A stretch of DNA of 52,013 nt, taken from Nitrospira sp. Lineage in GTDB: Bacteria > Nitrospirota > Nitrospiria > Nitrospirales > Nitrospiraceae. The notes under the pieces were generated by a model that was not told the origin of the DNA, searched no databases, and saw only the letters and a program-made list of their open reading frames with translations. Positions 1 through 8,025 of this stretch are shown piece by piece. Numbering within the stretch: position 1 is the first letter of the stretch; every line of letters starts with the position of its first letter. The position numbers and the translations under genes are program-made. Location: the NCBI GenBank assembly GCA_024998685.1, contig JACOEH010000035.1:1-52013 (forward strand). The letters are read 5' to 3'.

Positions 1-31
1 CCCTCCTCTCTAGAAGAAGCATGATAACCAG

Positions 32-229
32 TTACACAGTTATTCTTACACCCTCATTTCCCACTGCATCATAGGCAGAGACGGCGGTGTTGGTCGCCGG
101 ATCGATGACGGCGCGCAGTCGGCCGGCATCATCGTACACGTAGCTGATATCGGCGGCAGTGCTGGAGATGACGCCGATCAACGCGAAGATGAGGGCCACC
201 GTTGCCTGGGGCGGCGGGCCTTTGTTCAC
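32..229 (-). CDS. Short secreted YD-repeat stump
   Basis: A 65-residue reading frame starts at GTG (227-229), about 6 nt after a good GAGGAG ribosome site. Residues about 9-26 are a hydrophobic, signal-like stretch. Residues about 28-58 form a single YD-repeat unit of the Rhs/teneurin kind (YVYDDAGRL, then AYDAVGN). The frame stops seven residues later. YD-repeat proteins normally run for hundreds of residues, so this is most likely the leftover N-terminus of a larger cell-surface gene. Its first codons (213-228) are a copy of the DNA downstream of the intact hsp20 gene, so the present start was probably created by recombination. Function, if any, is unknown. Moderate confidence that the frame is translated, low that it does anything. 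Confidence 0.4.
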   Translation of the reverse strand: MNKGPPPQATVALIFALIGVISSTAADISYVYDDAGRLRAVIDPATNTAVSAYDAVGNEGVRITV

Positions 230-352
230 GGGAAGCTCCTCAAATCAGCTTATGCCACCTTGACTTCAATGGCCTTGGGCTTCTCCTTCTCCGACTTCGG
301 CAGATGGAGGTTAAACACCCCGCCTTGAACTCCGCCTTGACCTTCTCCTCAC
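213..352. repeat. Partial duplication of the hsp20 3' end and terminator half
   Basis: This stretch is a diverged direct copy of about 1218-1358. The 16 bases at 213-228 match 1218-1233 exactly (the right arm of the hsp20 terminator plus a few bases). After a similar 22-23 nt spacer, both copies enter the hsp20 stop codon and C-terminal codons. Similarity stops near 352. The copy is shorter than a gene and carries an indel, so it is a recombination scar. Confidence 0.75.
250..352 (-). pseudogene. hsp20 C-terminal fragment, frameshifted
   Basis: Read on the minus strand towards TAA at 250-252, this encodes the last third of a small heat-shock protein. EEKVKAEFK is followed, after a one-base deletion near 322, by GVFNLHLPKSEKEKPKAIEV and KVA. 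The intact gene at 1256-1705 has nearly the same C-terminus (EEKVKAEFKDGVLNLHLPKS). Upstream of about 352 the similarity ends abruptly, so the alpha-crystallin core is absent. It is a dead fragment left by duplication. Confidence 0.8.
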
Positions 353-460
353 GCTTACGGCGGAGGGCTGACGATTTTCGCCGACTTTTAGATTTGAGAA
401 GAACCGCGGCTACCGTCTCTCGTAGAACAGTCCAGCGCCAAGGTAGTTGGTTCATTGACA

Positions 461-489
461 TTGACCCTCGATACCGCTGGTGATAGCAT
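461..489 (+). promoter_or_regulatory. Putative sigma70 promoter of the toxin-antitoxin remnant
   Basis: TTGACC (461-466), a 17-nt spacer, then TAGCAT (484-489). This lies 22 nt before the ATG of the antitoxin-like frame. The match to consensus is fair, not strong; no experiment supports it. Confidence 0.35.
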
Positions 490-511
490 TTCACAACGTA
501 CGGGAGATTTT

Positions 512-760
512 ATGGACGGCAAACGGCACGAAAAATCCACGGCCATAATGATTGAGCCTCCCCGATATGTCCAAAACGAGCGCGGCGAGACAGTTGAAGT
601 TATCCTTTCCATTGCAGACTATGAACGGTACCTCCGCACATTGGCGAAGCATGCCGATTGGACAACGCTTCCGTCCTATCTGCAAGATGCCATCGCTACC
701 CTTCTCGCACAGGAAGCCCGAAGAGAATCCGGACCTTCAGTTCCTTGCAAGCCCTGCTGA
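512..760 (+). pseudogene. RelB/Phd-like antitoxin, probably frameshifted at the 3' end
   Basis: The frame begins at ATG 512 behind a GGGAG ribosome site and gives 82 residues. Residues about 12-40 (PPRYVQNERGETVEVILSIA, then DYERYL) match the usual start of type II antitoxins that bind DNA and neutralise a RelE/ParE toxin. The last residues (PSVPCKPC) are atypical. A one-base shift near 738-745 would instead give SSLQALLKKNGKSR and end at TAG 781-783, overlapping the toxin GTG (783-785) by one base, the normal coupling in such operons. The current frame therefore probably carries an indel. The N-terminal part could still make protein, but its partner toxin is broken. Confidence 0.6.
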
Positions 761-782
761 AGAAAAACGGCAAGAGCCGATA

Positions 783-1039
783 GTGGCCTATACCGTTCTC
801 CTACGGCCTGCAGCACAACGCGACCTGGATAAACTGTCCTCGGAACTTCGAATCCGCATTGACCGGATATTGCTCGCTCTTGAACTCCAACCTTGACCGC
901 AGGGCATCACGAAGTTAGTCGGCACTCCCGACACCTGGCGAGTGAGGTCGGTGATTATCGAATTCTGCTGGACATCGACGATGGCACCAAAACCGTGCTC
1001 ATCCTTCGTATCGCCCATCGTCGTGATGTCTATCGGTAA
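783..1039 (+). pseudogene. RelE/ParE-family toxin, inactivated
   Basis: From GTG 783 the frame reads MAYTVLLRPAAQRDLDKL and continues to an in-frame TGA at 894-896. The next codons continue the toxin (PQGITKLVGTPDTWRVR). After a one-base loss near 945 the frame shifts and gives GDYRILLDIDDGTKTVLILR and AHRRDVYR, ending at TAA 1037-1039. That is the canonical RelE C-terminus. The TGA sits where homologues usually have Arg, consistent with a CGA to TGA change. RelE toxins cleave mRNA at the ribosome; this one cannot be made full length. Confidence 0.8.
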
Positions 1040-1201
1040 TAGATAAGACAGCAGCATGCGGGTGGCGACAGCGGGAATGGCCTTCCACTGCCACTCTGGA
1101 GGGAGTTCTTGAAGCTTATCTCGTGCGCCGATGCGGGGAATAGCTTCTTCGAGTGGCACGACCTTTCTCGGTAATTTCTAGAGAACGAAAAAACGAAAAG
1201 A

Positions 1202-1228
1202 AAAGGCCCGCCGATGAGGCGGGCCTTT
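1202..1228 (-). terminator. Rho-independent terminator of hsp20
   Basis: A perfect 11-bp stem (1202-1212 with 1218-1228) has a 5-nt loop. On the minus strand it is followed by a T-rich run (complement of 1180-1201). It begins 28 nt after the hsp20 stop codon. The right arm is duplicated at 213-223. Confidence 0.85.
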
Positions 1229-1255
1229 GTTCAAGGGAACTTATTTCCAGAGACC

Positions 1256-1705
1256 TTACGCCACCTTCACTTCGATGGCCTTTGGTTTCGCCTTCTCCGA
1301 CTTCGGCAGATGGAGGTTGAGCACCCCATCCTTGAACTCGGCCTTCACCTTCTCCTCATCAATCACATCAGGCAGCGAAAAGGTCCTGACGAAGCTGCCG
1401 TAGGATCGTTCGATCCGATGGAACTTCTTCCCCTTCTCTTCCTTCTCGTGCTTCCGCTCACCTTGAATGGTAAGCACACCATCTTCCACCGTAACCTTCA
1501 CATCCTCCTTCTTCACATCCGGAATCTCGGCCTTGATCTGGTACTCCCCGTCGGTCTCACTGATATCGACCGACGGCGCCCAGTCCGCTACGATCATGGT
1601 CTCTTTGCCGTTGGTTCGCGGTGCGGCAGGCCGGGCGAACATGCGGTTCAACCGATCTGAGACTTCTTCCAATTCCCGAAACGGATCCCATCGTACGAGT
1701 GCCAT
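1256..1705 (-). CDS. hsp20: Small heat-shock protein, Hsp20/alpha-crystallin family
   Basis: A 149-residue cytoplasmic holdase that binds unfolding proteins without ATP. The N-terminus (MALVRWDPFRELEEVSDRLN) is typical of the bacterial class. The alpha-crystallin domain spans about residues 42-140, with the GVLTIQGERK strand in the middle and GVLNLHLPK near the end. There is a short Lys-rich C-terminal tail. The start is supported by a strong AAGGAGG site 5 nt before ATG. The gene is monocistronic: a candidate promoter lies upstream and a clear terminator downstream. A broken copy of its 3' end lies about 1 kb away. Length and motifs are normal for the family. Confidence 0.96.
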   Translation of the reverse strand: MALVRWDPFRELEEVSDRLNRMFARPAAPRTNGKETMIVADWAPSVDISETDGEYQIKAEIPDVKKEDVKVTVEDGVLTIQGERKHEKEEKGKKFHRIERSYGSFVRTFSLPDVIDEEKVKAEFKDGVLNLHLPKSEKAKPKAIEVKVA

Positions 1706-1783
1706 AGCAACCTCCTTTGTATGTTTCCTTTGTGATTTCTAATCGGATTTGCCGGCGCCGCGCCGATTCAACTGTCTAGGCCT

Positions 1784-1811
1784 TAGATAAATCGGGCCCT
1801 GTGGAAGTCAA
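1784..1811 (-). promoter_or_regulatory. Candidate promoter of hsp20
   Basis: On the minus strand TTGACT (1806-1811), a 16-nt spacer, then TATCTA (1784-1789), giving a leader of about 70 nt before hsp20. The same bases contain CTTGAC and CCCGATTTA, which resemble heat-shock sigma32 elements, but the spacing (10 nt) is too short. The leader contains an inverted AATCGG/CCGATT pair (1741-1768). Confidence 0.35.
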
Positions 1812-1843
1812 GGGTTCGGTAAGGTCTCGACAAATACAGGGGG

Positions 1844-2977
1844 TTACCGTTGATCGATCGGCACATAGGGTCGGTTGTGCTCACCGGAGTAGATCTGGGC
1901 CGGTCTGAAGAGTTTATTTTCGCGCAACTGCTCCAGCCAATGGGCCAGCCAACCCGACACGCGCGCCATGGCGAAGAGCGGGGTAAACAGATCGATGTCG
2001 ATGCCCATCTTGTCGTAAATGATACCGGAGTAGAAATCGACATTGGGATAGATGCCCTTCTTGTTCAGCACTCTTCCGGCCGCCGCCTCCACTTCTAATG
2101 CAATTTCATACAGAGGCGAGCTTCCGCATTCCTTGAACAACCGCCGACAGAGTTCCTGAAGAACTGTGGCACGAGGGTCTTTGACCTTGTAGACGCGGTG
2201 GCCGAATCCCATCAGTTTTTTCTTGTTCTGCAAGGCCTGCTCAACATACGGTCGCGCCTTGTCGAGGGTGCCGATTTGCCTCAGCATCACCACCACTTCT
2301 TCGTTCGCTCCGCCATGCAAGGGACCTTTCAGGGCGCCGATCGACGACGCCACAACCGTATACGGGTCGGCCAGCGTGGAGGCCGTGACCAGTCCTGTAA
2401 ACGTGGACGCATTCATGGTGTGCTCGGCATGGAGAATCAGGCAATCATCGAAGATGTCGGCCCACACCGGCGGAGCCACGGACTCCGCCAGCATGTAGAA
2501 AAAATTTTCGCTGAACCCGAGGTCGTCGCGTGGCGCGATCGGATCATCTCCATGGCGAAGCCTCGCCCAGGCCGCGACGATCGTCGGCAATTTAGCGACA
2601 AGTCGTACCGCGCTCCAATAATTATTCTCGACATCCTTGACGTTGCGACCCGGATAAAACATCCCGAGCGCCGCCACTGCCGCCTGAAGCGCATCCATGG
2701 GATGCCCCGACTCGGGTAGGCATTTCAGCAAATCGATGATGCGGAACTTGATGCGCCGATGGTGGGTGATGTCCGTCGTCCATCGTTCGAATTCGCTCGC
2801 CGAGGGAAGATGTCCGAAAAGAAGGAGATACGCCGTTTCCAGGTACGAGGAATTCGAACAGAGTGTTTCGACTTGAATCCCGCGATATTCCAGAATGCCG
2901 TGCTGTCCATCGACATCGCTGATCGATGAAGTCGCGGCTGGGACGCCGGCTAATCCCGGCATGAAATCATGGGGCAT
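1844..2977 (-). CDS. gltA: Citrate synthase
   Basis: A 377-residue type I citrate synthase, which condenses oxaloacetate and acetyl-CoA to citrate in the cytoplasm. The catalytic triad is visible: His221 in LHGGAN, His260 in GFGHRVYK and Asp314 in PNVDFYSG. The start of the fold is also clear (GILEYRGI at 27-34). Length fits the shorter form common in Gram-positive bacteria and Nitrospirota, not the 430-residue enterobacterial form. ATG 2977 follows a GAGGTG site by 5 nt. The family includes 2-methylcitrate synthases, which sequence alone does not exclude, but no prpB or prpD neighbour is present. It appears to be a single-gene unit between hsp20 and a divergent secreted-protein gene. Confidence 0.95.
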   Translation of the reverse strand: MPHDFMPGLAGVPAATSSISDVDGQHGILEYRGIQVETLCSNSSYLETAYLLLFGHLPSASEFERWTTDITHHRRIKFRIIDLLKCLPESGHPMDALQAAVAALGMFYPGRNVKDVENNYWSAVRLVAKLPTIVAAWARLRHGDDPIAPRDDLGFSENFFYMLAESVAPPVWADIFDDCLILHAEHTMNASTFTGLVTASTLADPYTVVASSIGALKGPLHGGANEEVVVMLRQIGTLDKARPYVEQALQNKKKLMGFGHRVYKVKDPRATVLQELCRRLFKECGSSPLYEIALEVEAAAGRVLNKKGIYPNVDFYSGIIYDKMGIDIDLFTPLFAMARVSGWLAHWLEQLRENKLFRPAQIYSGEHNRPYVPIDQR

Positions 2978-3120
2978 GATTCACCTCAGATGACACGAAA
3001 TTGTTTTGCGCCTCTTCTTACCCTACCATGCCGATGCGTGATTCTTGCAATGGAAAATCGTGATCGGCATACTCAACGTTGCCGGATCGGACGATATCGG
3101 CACATGGTCAGGAGATACGC

Positions 3121-3513
3121 ATGATACGAACAGCCGTCATCATGTGCGGTTTTTTTATCGTAACGGCAGGCATCGTGAAAGCTTCCTCCACCGTAGCGGA
3201 GGAGGATGTCGTCGCGTTTGCCGTCGTCAGCGAGCTTCCTAAGGACAAAACACGGATACCCGCAAAGATCGCCATCGACGGATCGGTCAGCGATATGACG
3301 CTTCTGGCTTCGGAGCAAATCCTGTCGAATTTGGTCTGGAAAACGTTGGAGATCTGTCACTCACTCAAACTCGAAGGGCAAACGTCTTCAGAGGGATTTC
3401 GGATACGCTCCGTACGCGCCATCGACGGAGCGATGTTACCGATGGTGTTGCAGGGGGTTGCGGGAGATTGCCTGCTGAAAAAAGCCTTGGAAGTCGCTCC
3501 CTTTGTCGACTAA
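3121..3513 (+). CDS. Small secreted protein of unknown function
   Basis: A 130-residue protein starting at ATG 3121, 7 nt after AGGAG. Residues 1-21 (MIRTAVIMCGFFIVTAGIVK) form a clear signal peptide, with cleavage likely near residues 21-26. The mature part has about 105 residues, no membrane segment, and two Cys (about 93 and 121) that could form a disulfide in the periplasm. I do not recognise a family. It is divergent from citrate synthase and convergent with the zinc-ribbon gene, so it is probably transcribed alone. Coding is supported by the ribosome site and signal peptide. Confidence 0.7.
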   Translation: MIRTAVIMCGFFIVTAGIVKASSTVAEEDVVAFAVVSELPKDKTRIPAKIAIDGSVSDMTLLASEQILSNLVWKTLEICHSLKLEGQTSSEGFRIRSVRAIDGAMLPMVLQGVAGDCLLKKALEVAPFVD

Positions 3514-3524
3514 CATCCTGTGGG

Positions 3525-3899
3525 CTATGCCGGCGCGGAACAGTCAGGGCACTGCTCAGGCTCATGGTCCGAATCGCTTTCTTTCAGCGTGAGGGGAAAG
3601 AGCGTGTCGCAGGATCGGCATGGTCGAATCTCAAAATACGGCACGCCATGCTCATCGATTTCAGTGGGGAGGAGGAGCTCTCGAGGGTCATAGCCCGCGA
3701 GTCCCTCATCGCTGAATTTCACAACGGCCAGCCGGTCGTTGAAGGCTTCAAAGGTTGCTTCTTGTCCTTTGCGAGCGAGCACATGTCCAAGGACAAAGAC
3801 CGGCTGGCCCTTACGCTTGATACGGAGATCCTTCAGCGTTCGTTGAGAGGCATCGGCGCAGGCGAACCGACCGGTGGAGCTTGTTCCAATCCACGGCAT
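3525..3899 (-). CDS. Zinc-ribbon protein of unknown function
   Basis: A 124-residue soluble protein. ATG at 3897-3899 is preferred over the GTG one codon earlier because AGAGG is then 6 nt upstream. The C-terminus has two CxxC pairs (Cys94/Cys97 in RPCRSC and Cys117/Cys120 in EQCPDC), which should bind one zinc ion as a rubredoxin-like knuckle. The first 90 residues contain strand-rich sequence without a family I can name. No signal peptide is visible. The gene is convergent with the secreted-protein gene (11 nt apart) and divergent from the ArsC-like gene. Possible roles are nucleic-acid or protein binding; nothing in the sequence decides. Confidence 0.75.
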   Translation of the reverse strand: MPWIGTSSTGRFACADASQRTLKDLRIKRKGQPVFVLGHVLARKGQEATFEAFNDRLAVVKFSDEGLAGYDPRELLLPTEIDEHGVPYFEIRPCRSCDTLFPLTLKESDSDHEPEQCPDCSAPA

Positions 3900-3988
3900 C
3901 ACAATCCTCTTTCAGGTCTATCACCGGTTGGGATCTAACACAGACTGAAAAAAATCGTCAAGACGCGTCTTTTCACCAAGGAGTCACT

Positions 3989-4339
3989 ATGGCCGATATC
4001 ACGATCTATCACAAACCGACTTGCACGACATGCCGACAAGCTGTACAACTGCTCAAGGACAGCGGGACACCCTTTACAGCCGTCAACTACTATGAGCGGC
4101 CGTTTACCAAAACACAGCTTACAACGCTCTTGAAGAAGGCCGGCCTCTCCCCCAAAGACGTGCTTCGAACCAAAGAAGATCTGTACCACGAACTCGGTCT
4201 GGCGAAGAAACAGCCCACCGACGATGAGCTGCTCGACCTGATGGTGAAACACCCCGACCTGATTCAACGGCCCATCGTGGAGGCAGGTGACCGGGCCATG
4301 TTGGCAAGACCGGCGGACTCGATCAAGAAGCTCTTATAG
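3989..4339 (+). CDS. ArsC/Spx-fold thioredoxin-like protein
   Basis: A 116-residue protein of the ArsC/Spx/YffB superfamily. ATG 3989 follows AAGGAG by 6 nt. The N-terminus ITIYHKPTCTTCRQAV carries a CxxC pair (Cys12, Cys15) followed by Arg16, as in YffB/Spx-type members. The RPIVEAGDRAMLARP segment near the C-terminus is the conserved substrate or anion loop of the family. Such proteins act as glutathione- or thioredoxin-linked reductases or as Spx-like regulators. True glutaredoxin-linked arsenate reductases have one N-terminal Cys, and no ars genes are nearby, so arsenate reduction is not the safest call. The downstream rnd gene is convergent. Confidence 0.9.
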   Translation: MADITIYHKPTCTTCRQAVQLLKDSGTPFTAVNYYERPFTKTQLTTLLKKAGLSPKDVLRTKEDLYHELGLAKKQPTDDELLDLMVKHPDLIQRPIVEAGDRAMLARPADSIKKLL

Positions 4340-4368
4340 ATGGTGAATTTTGGAACAAGTGACATACG

Positions 4369-5568
4369 TTAGTGATCGGTCGTACGCTCAGACCACCGAA
4401 TCGTCCTGGTCTGTTGATCAACGGTGAAGGCGACCTTCCCGTCCAACGCGTCAAGCAGAAGTTGGCCGACCAAGATTCGTCTCCATCCCTTCAAGAGCGG
4501 CAGGTCCAGCGTCGATCGATTCGTTTTGACATCGACTAATTCCTGGAGGTCGGCCGTGGTCGCCAAGAGGGTCGACGCAATCTCTGCTTCCCGGGCGCGT
4601 GCCTTGACGATCGCCTGAAGCAGCTCTACAAATCCGTTCGATTCAGGCTCAGATTTTCGCTCTTGGGCGAGCACAGGCCAAGCCGAGGGCGGAAGTGCAA
4701 GCGCCGTGTGAATGACGGCAAGAATCGACTCTCCATTGCGGTCGATCTCCGATGCATGGAGACCTCGGACTTTCCGCAACTCATCCTCCTGTCGTGGAGG
4801 ATGTCGTGCCAGTTGAAGCAGCACTTCATCCCGGATAACCCGGTTCCGAGGCACATTTCTCCGTTTTGCTTCCCCCTCGCGCCAAACGGCAAGTTCCCGA
4901 AGCACCGCGGCGGATTTCGGCTTCAGTTGATCCCATCCCCGTATACGTTGGTACCGTTCTTGTGGCTCTCGACGCGTCTCACTCACGACGTGTTCAAGAC
5001 GAGAAAACTCTTCGTCCGCCCATTGCAGTCTCCCCAAATTCGACAACCGAGTGTGGAGATGATCGTGAATCGCCAAGAGAAATGTCACGTCTTCCAGCGC
5101 ATAATCCAACTGATCTTGGGACAGGGGGCGGGCGCTCCAATTTGTAAAGGTATGCGCCTTGTCCAGCCGCTTCCCATGCACCCGCTGAACAAGGTTGGCA
5201 TAGGCGACCTGCGGTCCGAAGCCGATCATCGCTGCGGCAATCTGCGTGTCGAAGAATGGTTTGGGGATCCGTCCGGCATGGACGGCAAAGAGGTCCAGAT
5301 CTTGACGTCCTGCATGCACCACCTTCTGAACCCGCTCATCACAGAGAATCTCCCAGAACCCCTCGAGCGCTCCCCCCGACAGAACAGCCGGAAAATCGAT
5401 AACGGCGGCTGTGCGTTCGGTCGCGACTTGAATGAGCTCGAGCTTCGGCACAAAACTCTCCTCGCCCACGAATTCCGTGTCGAGCGCCAGGCGCGGACTA
5501 TCCCGCAGTTGCTCGCACAATTCACCGAGGGCGGCTGCACTCGTGATGTATTGATGTCGGATGGCCAT
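4369..5568 (-). CDS. rnd: Ribonuclease D
   Basis: A 399-residue 3'-5' exoribonuclease that trims tRNA and other RNA 3' ends. The DEDDy catalytic residues are visible: Asp30 and Glu32 in ALDTEF, Asp90 in HAGRQDLDLF, and Tyr156/Asp160 in YALED. An HRDC RNA-binding domain occupies about residues 200-290, and a second helical region follows to the end. ATG 5568 (MAIRHQY) is chosen; an upstream TTG at 5610 would overlap the preceding gene and lacks support. It lies 13 nt after the J-domain gene stop and is probably cotranscribed with it. Length is slightly above the 370-residue E. coli enzyme. Confidence 0.93.
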   Translation of the reverse strand: MAIRHQYITSAAALGELCEQLRDSPRLALDTEFVGEESFVPKLELIQVATERTAAVIDFPAVLSGGALEGFWEILCDERVQKVVHAGRQDLDLFAVHAGRIPKPFFDTQIAAAMIGFGPQVAYANLVQRVHGKRLDKAHTFTNWSARPLSQDQLDYALEDVTFLLAIHDHLHTRLSNLGRLQWADEEFSRLEHVVSETRREPQERYQRIRGWDQLKPKSAAVLRELAVWREGEAKRRNVPRNRVIRDEVLLQLARHPPRQEDELRKVRGLHASEIDRNGESILAVIHTALALPPSAWPVLAQERKSEPESNGFVELLQAIVKARAREAEIASTLLATTADLQELVDVKTNRSTLDLPLLKGWRRILVGQLLLDALDGKVAFTVDQQTRTIRWSERTTDH

Positions 5569-5581
5569 TGTCACCGGTGTA

Positions 5582-6211
5582 TCACTCGGACGGGCCGTAG
5601 GGGCGATCAAGCGGAGGCATGGGTTCCGTATTGCTGAGACTGAGGTATTCCTTTAGAAACTGATAGGCTTCCAACATGCGGCGGAGTTCCGGTTCAGAAC
5701 TGCGATCACCGTTGTTCGCGTCGGGATGGAGCTGCTTCGCTTTGATCCGGAACGCTGCGGTGACATCGGCAAGAGAGCTGCCGAATTCAACTCCCATGAT
5801 CGCATAGGCATCCAGCGCATTATTCACGGCATGCGGGTTTTCCGACAGTTGTCCGGTTCCACCGGCGGCTTTGAGCATATCGGCGAGACTGACTCGTTTG
5901 CGGCGCCGTCTGGGGCGTTCACGAATTTCGCTGTCGAATTCATCCCACCGCTCTTCGACGAACTCCAGCCTGGACTCCAACCGCATGGCGCCGGTCAAAT
6001 CCCGAATCGCTTCCAACTCTTCTTCGATTTCAACGAGGGACTTGATGACTTCCTCGAGCCCCTGTTCCACCTGGAAAAATCCGTCGACCCGTTCTTCCAT
6101 CATCGTCTCGACGGCACATTCCAGACTGTCTTCCGTTTTTGAACGCAGCGAACCGATACGCTTCTGCATCCCGCTTCGGAATTTCAGAAATTTCGCGGTC
6201 GAGAACGGCAT
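5582..6211 (-). CDS. J-domain protein with N-terminal coiled coil
   Basis: A 209-residue protein with a C-terminal J-domain. Residues about 135-195 contain DAYAIMGVE, the HPD signature (QLHPDAN, about residue 161) and the final helix (EAYQFLKEYLS). J-domains stimulate the ATPase of DnaK-type Hsp70 chaperones. Residues about 20-100 are charged and heptad-like, suggesting a coiled coil, with a basic RPRRRRKR patch near 98-105. There is no Gly/Phe linker and no Cys-rich zinc domain, so it is not DnaJ itself but a specialised co-chaperone. It starts at ATG after an AAGGGGG site and leads directly into rnd, suggesting an operon. The client is unknown. Confidence 0.88.
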   Translation of the reverse strand: MPFSTAKFLKFRSGMQKRIGSLRSKTEDSLECAVETMMEERVDGFFQVEQGLEEVIKSLVEIEEELEAIRDLTGAMRLESRLEFVEERWDEFDSEIRERPRRRRKRVSLADMLKAAGGTGQLSENPHAVNNALDAYAIMGVEFGSSLADVTAAFRIKAKQLHPDANNGDRSSEPELRRMLEAYQFLKEYLSLSNTEPMPPLDRPYGPSE

Positions 6212-6311
6212 GGCCCCCTTGGACTTTCAAGAAAGGGTATTGTACCACAGCCGCAGCGTCGGCCTGAAGGCTGCAGGCGACGGTGTATTTCTCAGGGGAG
6301 CGATGTGGCGC

Positions 6312-7754
6312 TTATTCAAGAATGGAGGGATCGTCCGCCTTGGCCCGTCTCCGGGCCACGCCGCTGGCGCGCGCCGCTGCAGCGACCGCCCGCGCGACGC
6401 GCGGGACAACTTCCTTGTCGAACACGCTGGGGATAATATAGTCCTCGCTTAATGTATTCTCCGGGATCACCTGGGCGATGGCCTGCGCCGCGGCCAGCTT
6501 CATGGCCTCATTGATCTGGCTGGCCTGAACATCGAGCGCGCCCCGGAAGATCCCGGGAAATGCGAGCGCATTGTTGATCTGATTCGGATAATCCGATCGC
6601 CCGGTCGCAAAGATCGTGGAATGAGCGGTCCCCAGCTCCGGGGAAACCTCGGGATCAGGGTTGGCCAATGCAAAAACGATTCTATCGGGGGCCATCAGAT
6701 CAAGATCATCGGCCGTCACCACATTGCCGACGGACAGACCGATAAAGACATCGGCGCCTTTCAGTGCATCACGTAACGTTCCTTTCGGACTGTCTCGGGT
6801 GAAACAGGCACGAAGATCGGTTCGGCAAGCTCGTAGTTGCTCGGACTCCCCGTACAGGATGATGCCTTCCTTGTCGCATCCCAGCACATGGGCCGCGCCG
6901 GCAGCCAACAGGATTCGACAGCACGCCGTGCCGGCGGCTCCGAGACCATTGACGACAATCCGAACCTGTTCCAGCTGTTTGCCTGTGACCCTCAGCGCAT
7001 TCATCAATGCCGCCAGGAGCACCACGGCCGTGCCATGCTGGTCGTCATGCATCACGGGAATGTCGAGCGATTGTTTCAGTGTATTCTCGATGTCAAAGCA
7101 GCGCGGGGCGCTGATATCTTCCAAATTGACCCCCCCGAATCCGGGTGCGATACCTTGGACGATCCGCACGATTTCGTCCGGCTCTTGCGTGTTGACACAG
7201 ATCGGCCAGGCATCGATATTCGCCAGCTCTTTAAAAAGCATCACCTTGCCTTCCATGACAGGTAGGGCCGCTTCCGGACCGAGATTGCCCAGCCCCAACA
7301 CGGCGGACCCGTCCGAGACGACCGCGACGCTATTGCTTTTGCTCGTAAAGGTGTAGACTTTCGACTTATCTTTCGCAATCGCTTGAGAAACACGACCGAC
7401 TCCCGGGGTATACACCATTGAGAGCACATTTCTGGTGCTGATCGGAAACTTGCTCCCCACCCGAATTTTGCCTCCCAGATGGAGGAGAAAAATGCGATCG
7501 GACGCTGAAAGCACGATGACGTCCGGCAACTCGTCCAGACGAGCCAAAACTTTTTCGCCGTGCTCTTCGTTCTGAACGTCGAAGGTGATGTCACGAACCA
7601 TACGCGTCTTTGTCGCCGATACAAGATCGACGGCTCCGAGATTCGCCTGTTCCTCCGCCAAGAGCGTCGCCACTTTGGCAAAAATGCCCGGCTTATTCGC
7701 GAGCTCCAAGCGAACAGTCAAGCGATAATTGGAGTAGGGCCCGATTTCAACCAT
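6312..7754 (-). CDS. NAD(P)-dependent malic enzyme with ACT domain
   Basis: A 480-residue enzyme for oxidative decarboxylation of malate to pyruvate. Residues about 10-80 form an ACT domain (YRLTVRLELANKPGIFAKV), a small-molecule sensor. The catalytic part has Tyr115 in SMVYTPGVG, Lys170 in VMEGK and the metal-binding Asp237/Asp238 in MHDDQHGT. The Rossmann signature is GLGAAG at 270-275. ACT-fused malic enzymes are a known short (non-eukaryotic) type, and the ACT domain suggests amino-acid or metabolite control. ATG 7754 lies about 9 nt after GAGGAG. The cofactor (NAD or NADP) cannot be read with certainty. It probably links the citrate-cycle pool to pyruvate together with the citrate synthase in this window. 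Confidence 0.94.
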   Translation of the reverse strand: MVEIGPYSNYRLTVRLELANKPGIFAKVATLLAEEQANLGAVDLVSATKTRMVRDITFDVQNEEHGEKVLARLDELPDVIVLSASDRIFLLHLGGKIRVGSKFPISTRNVLSMVYTPGVGRVSQAIAKDKSKVYTFTSKSNSVAVVSDGSAVLGLGNLGPEAALPVMEGKVMLFKELANIDAWPICVNTQEPDEIVRIVQGIAPGFGGVNLEDISAPRCFDIENTLKQSLDIPVMHDDQHGTAVVLLAALMNALRVTGKQLEQVRIVVNGLGAAGTACCRILLAAGAAHVLGCDKEGIILYGESEQLRACRTDLRACFTRDSPKGTLRDALKGADVFIGLSVGNVVTADDLDLMAPDRIVFALANPDPEVSPELGTAHSTIFATGRSDYPNQINNALAFPGIFRGALDVQASQINEAMKLAAAQAIAQVIPENTLSEDYIIPSVFDKEVVPRVARAVAAAARASGVARRRAKADDPSILE

Positions 7755-8025
7755 CGTGTACGCTCCTCTTCTCGTTTTCCTGTTCTAACCTATCACAATT
7801 GACTTCGGGCCGGGAGGCGACGGATCCTCTTCGCATTCATAACCATGTGCATTTTCAGCCCTGTTTATCCATTCGGTTTTCTAGAAGACCGACGAACGAC
7901 ATACTTCCGATGACCGGCTGTAACCTTTTCAGCATTCCCCCCGACTAGGAAAATAGCAAGAAGAAACGGTCAAGCCGATCCGGACTCACTTGATATGGCT
8001 TGCTCGTGACGTCTCTCCGTAGGAG

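Noticed and set aside
788-1159. A 123-codon minus-strand frame over the toxin remnant
   Set aside because: No ribosome site, no family likeness, and the plus strand of the same bases clearly encodes RelE-like residues.
1741-1768. Possible RNA thermometer in the hsp20 leader
   Set aside because: An AATCGG/CCGATT pair is present but it does not pair with the ribosome site, as a thermometer would require.
4663-5637. A 324-codon frame on the plus strand opposite RNase D
   Set aside because: It lies fully inside the rnd gene on the other strand, has no ribosome site or recognisable motif, and such long antisense frames are common in GC-rich genes.
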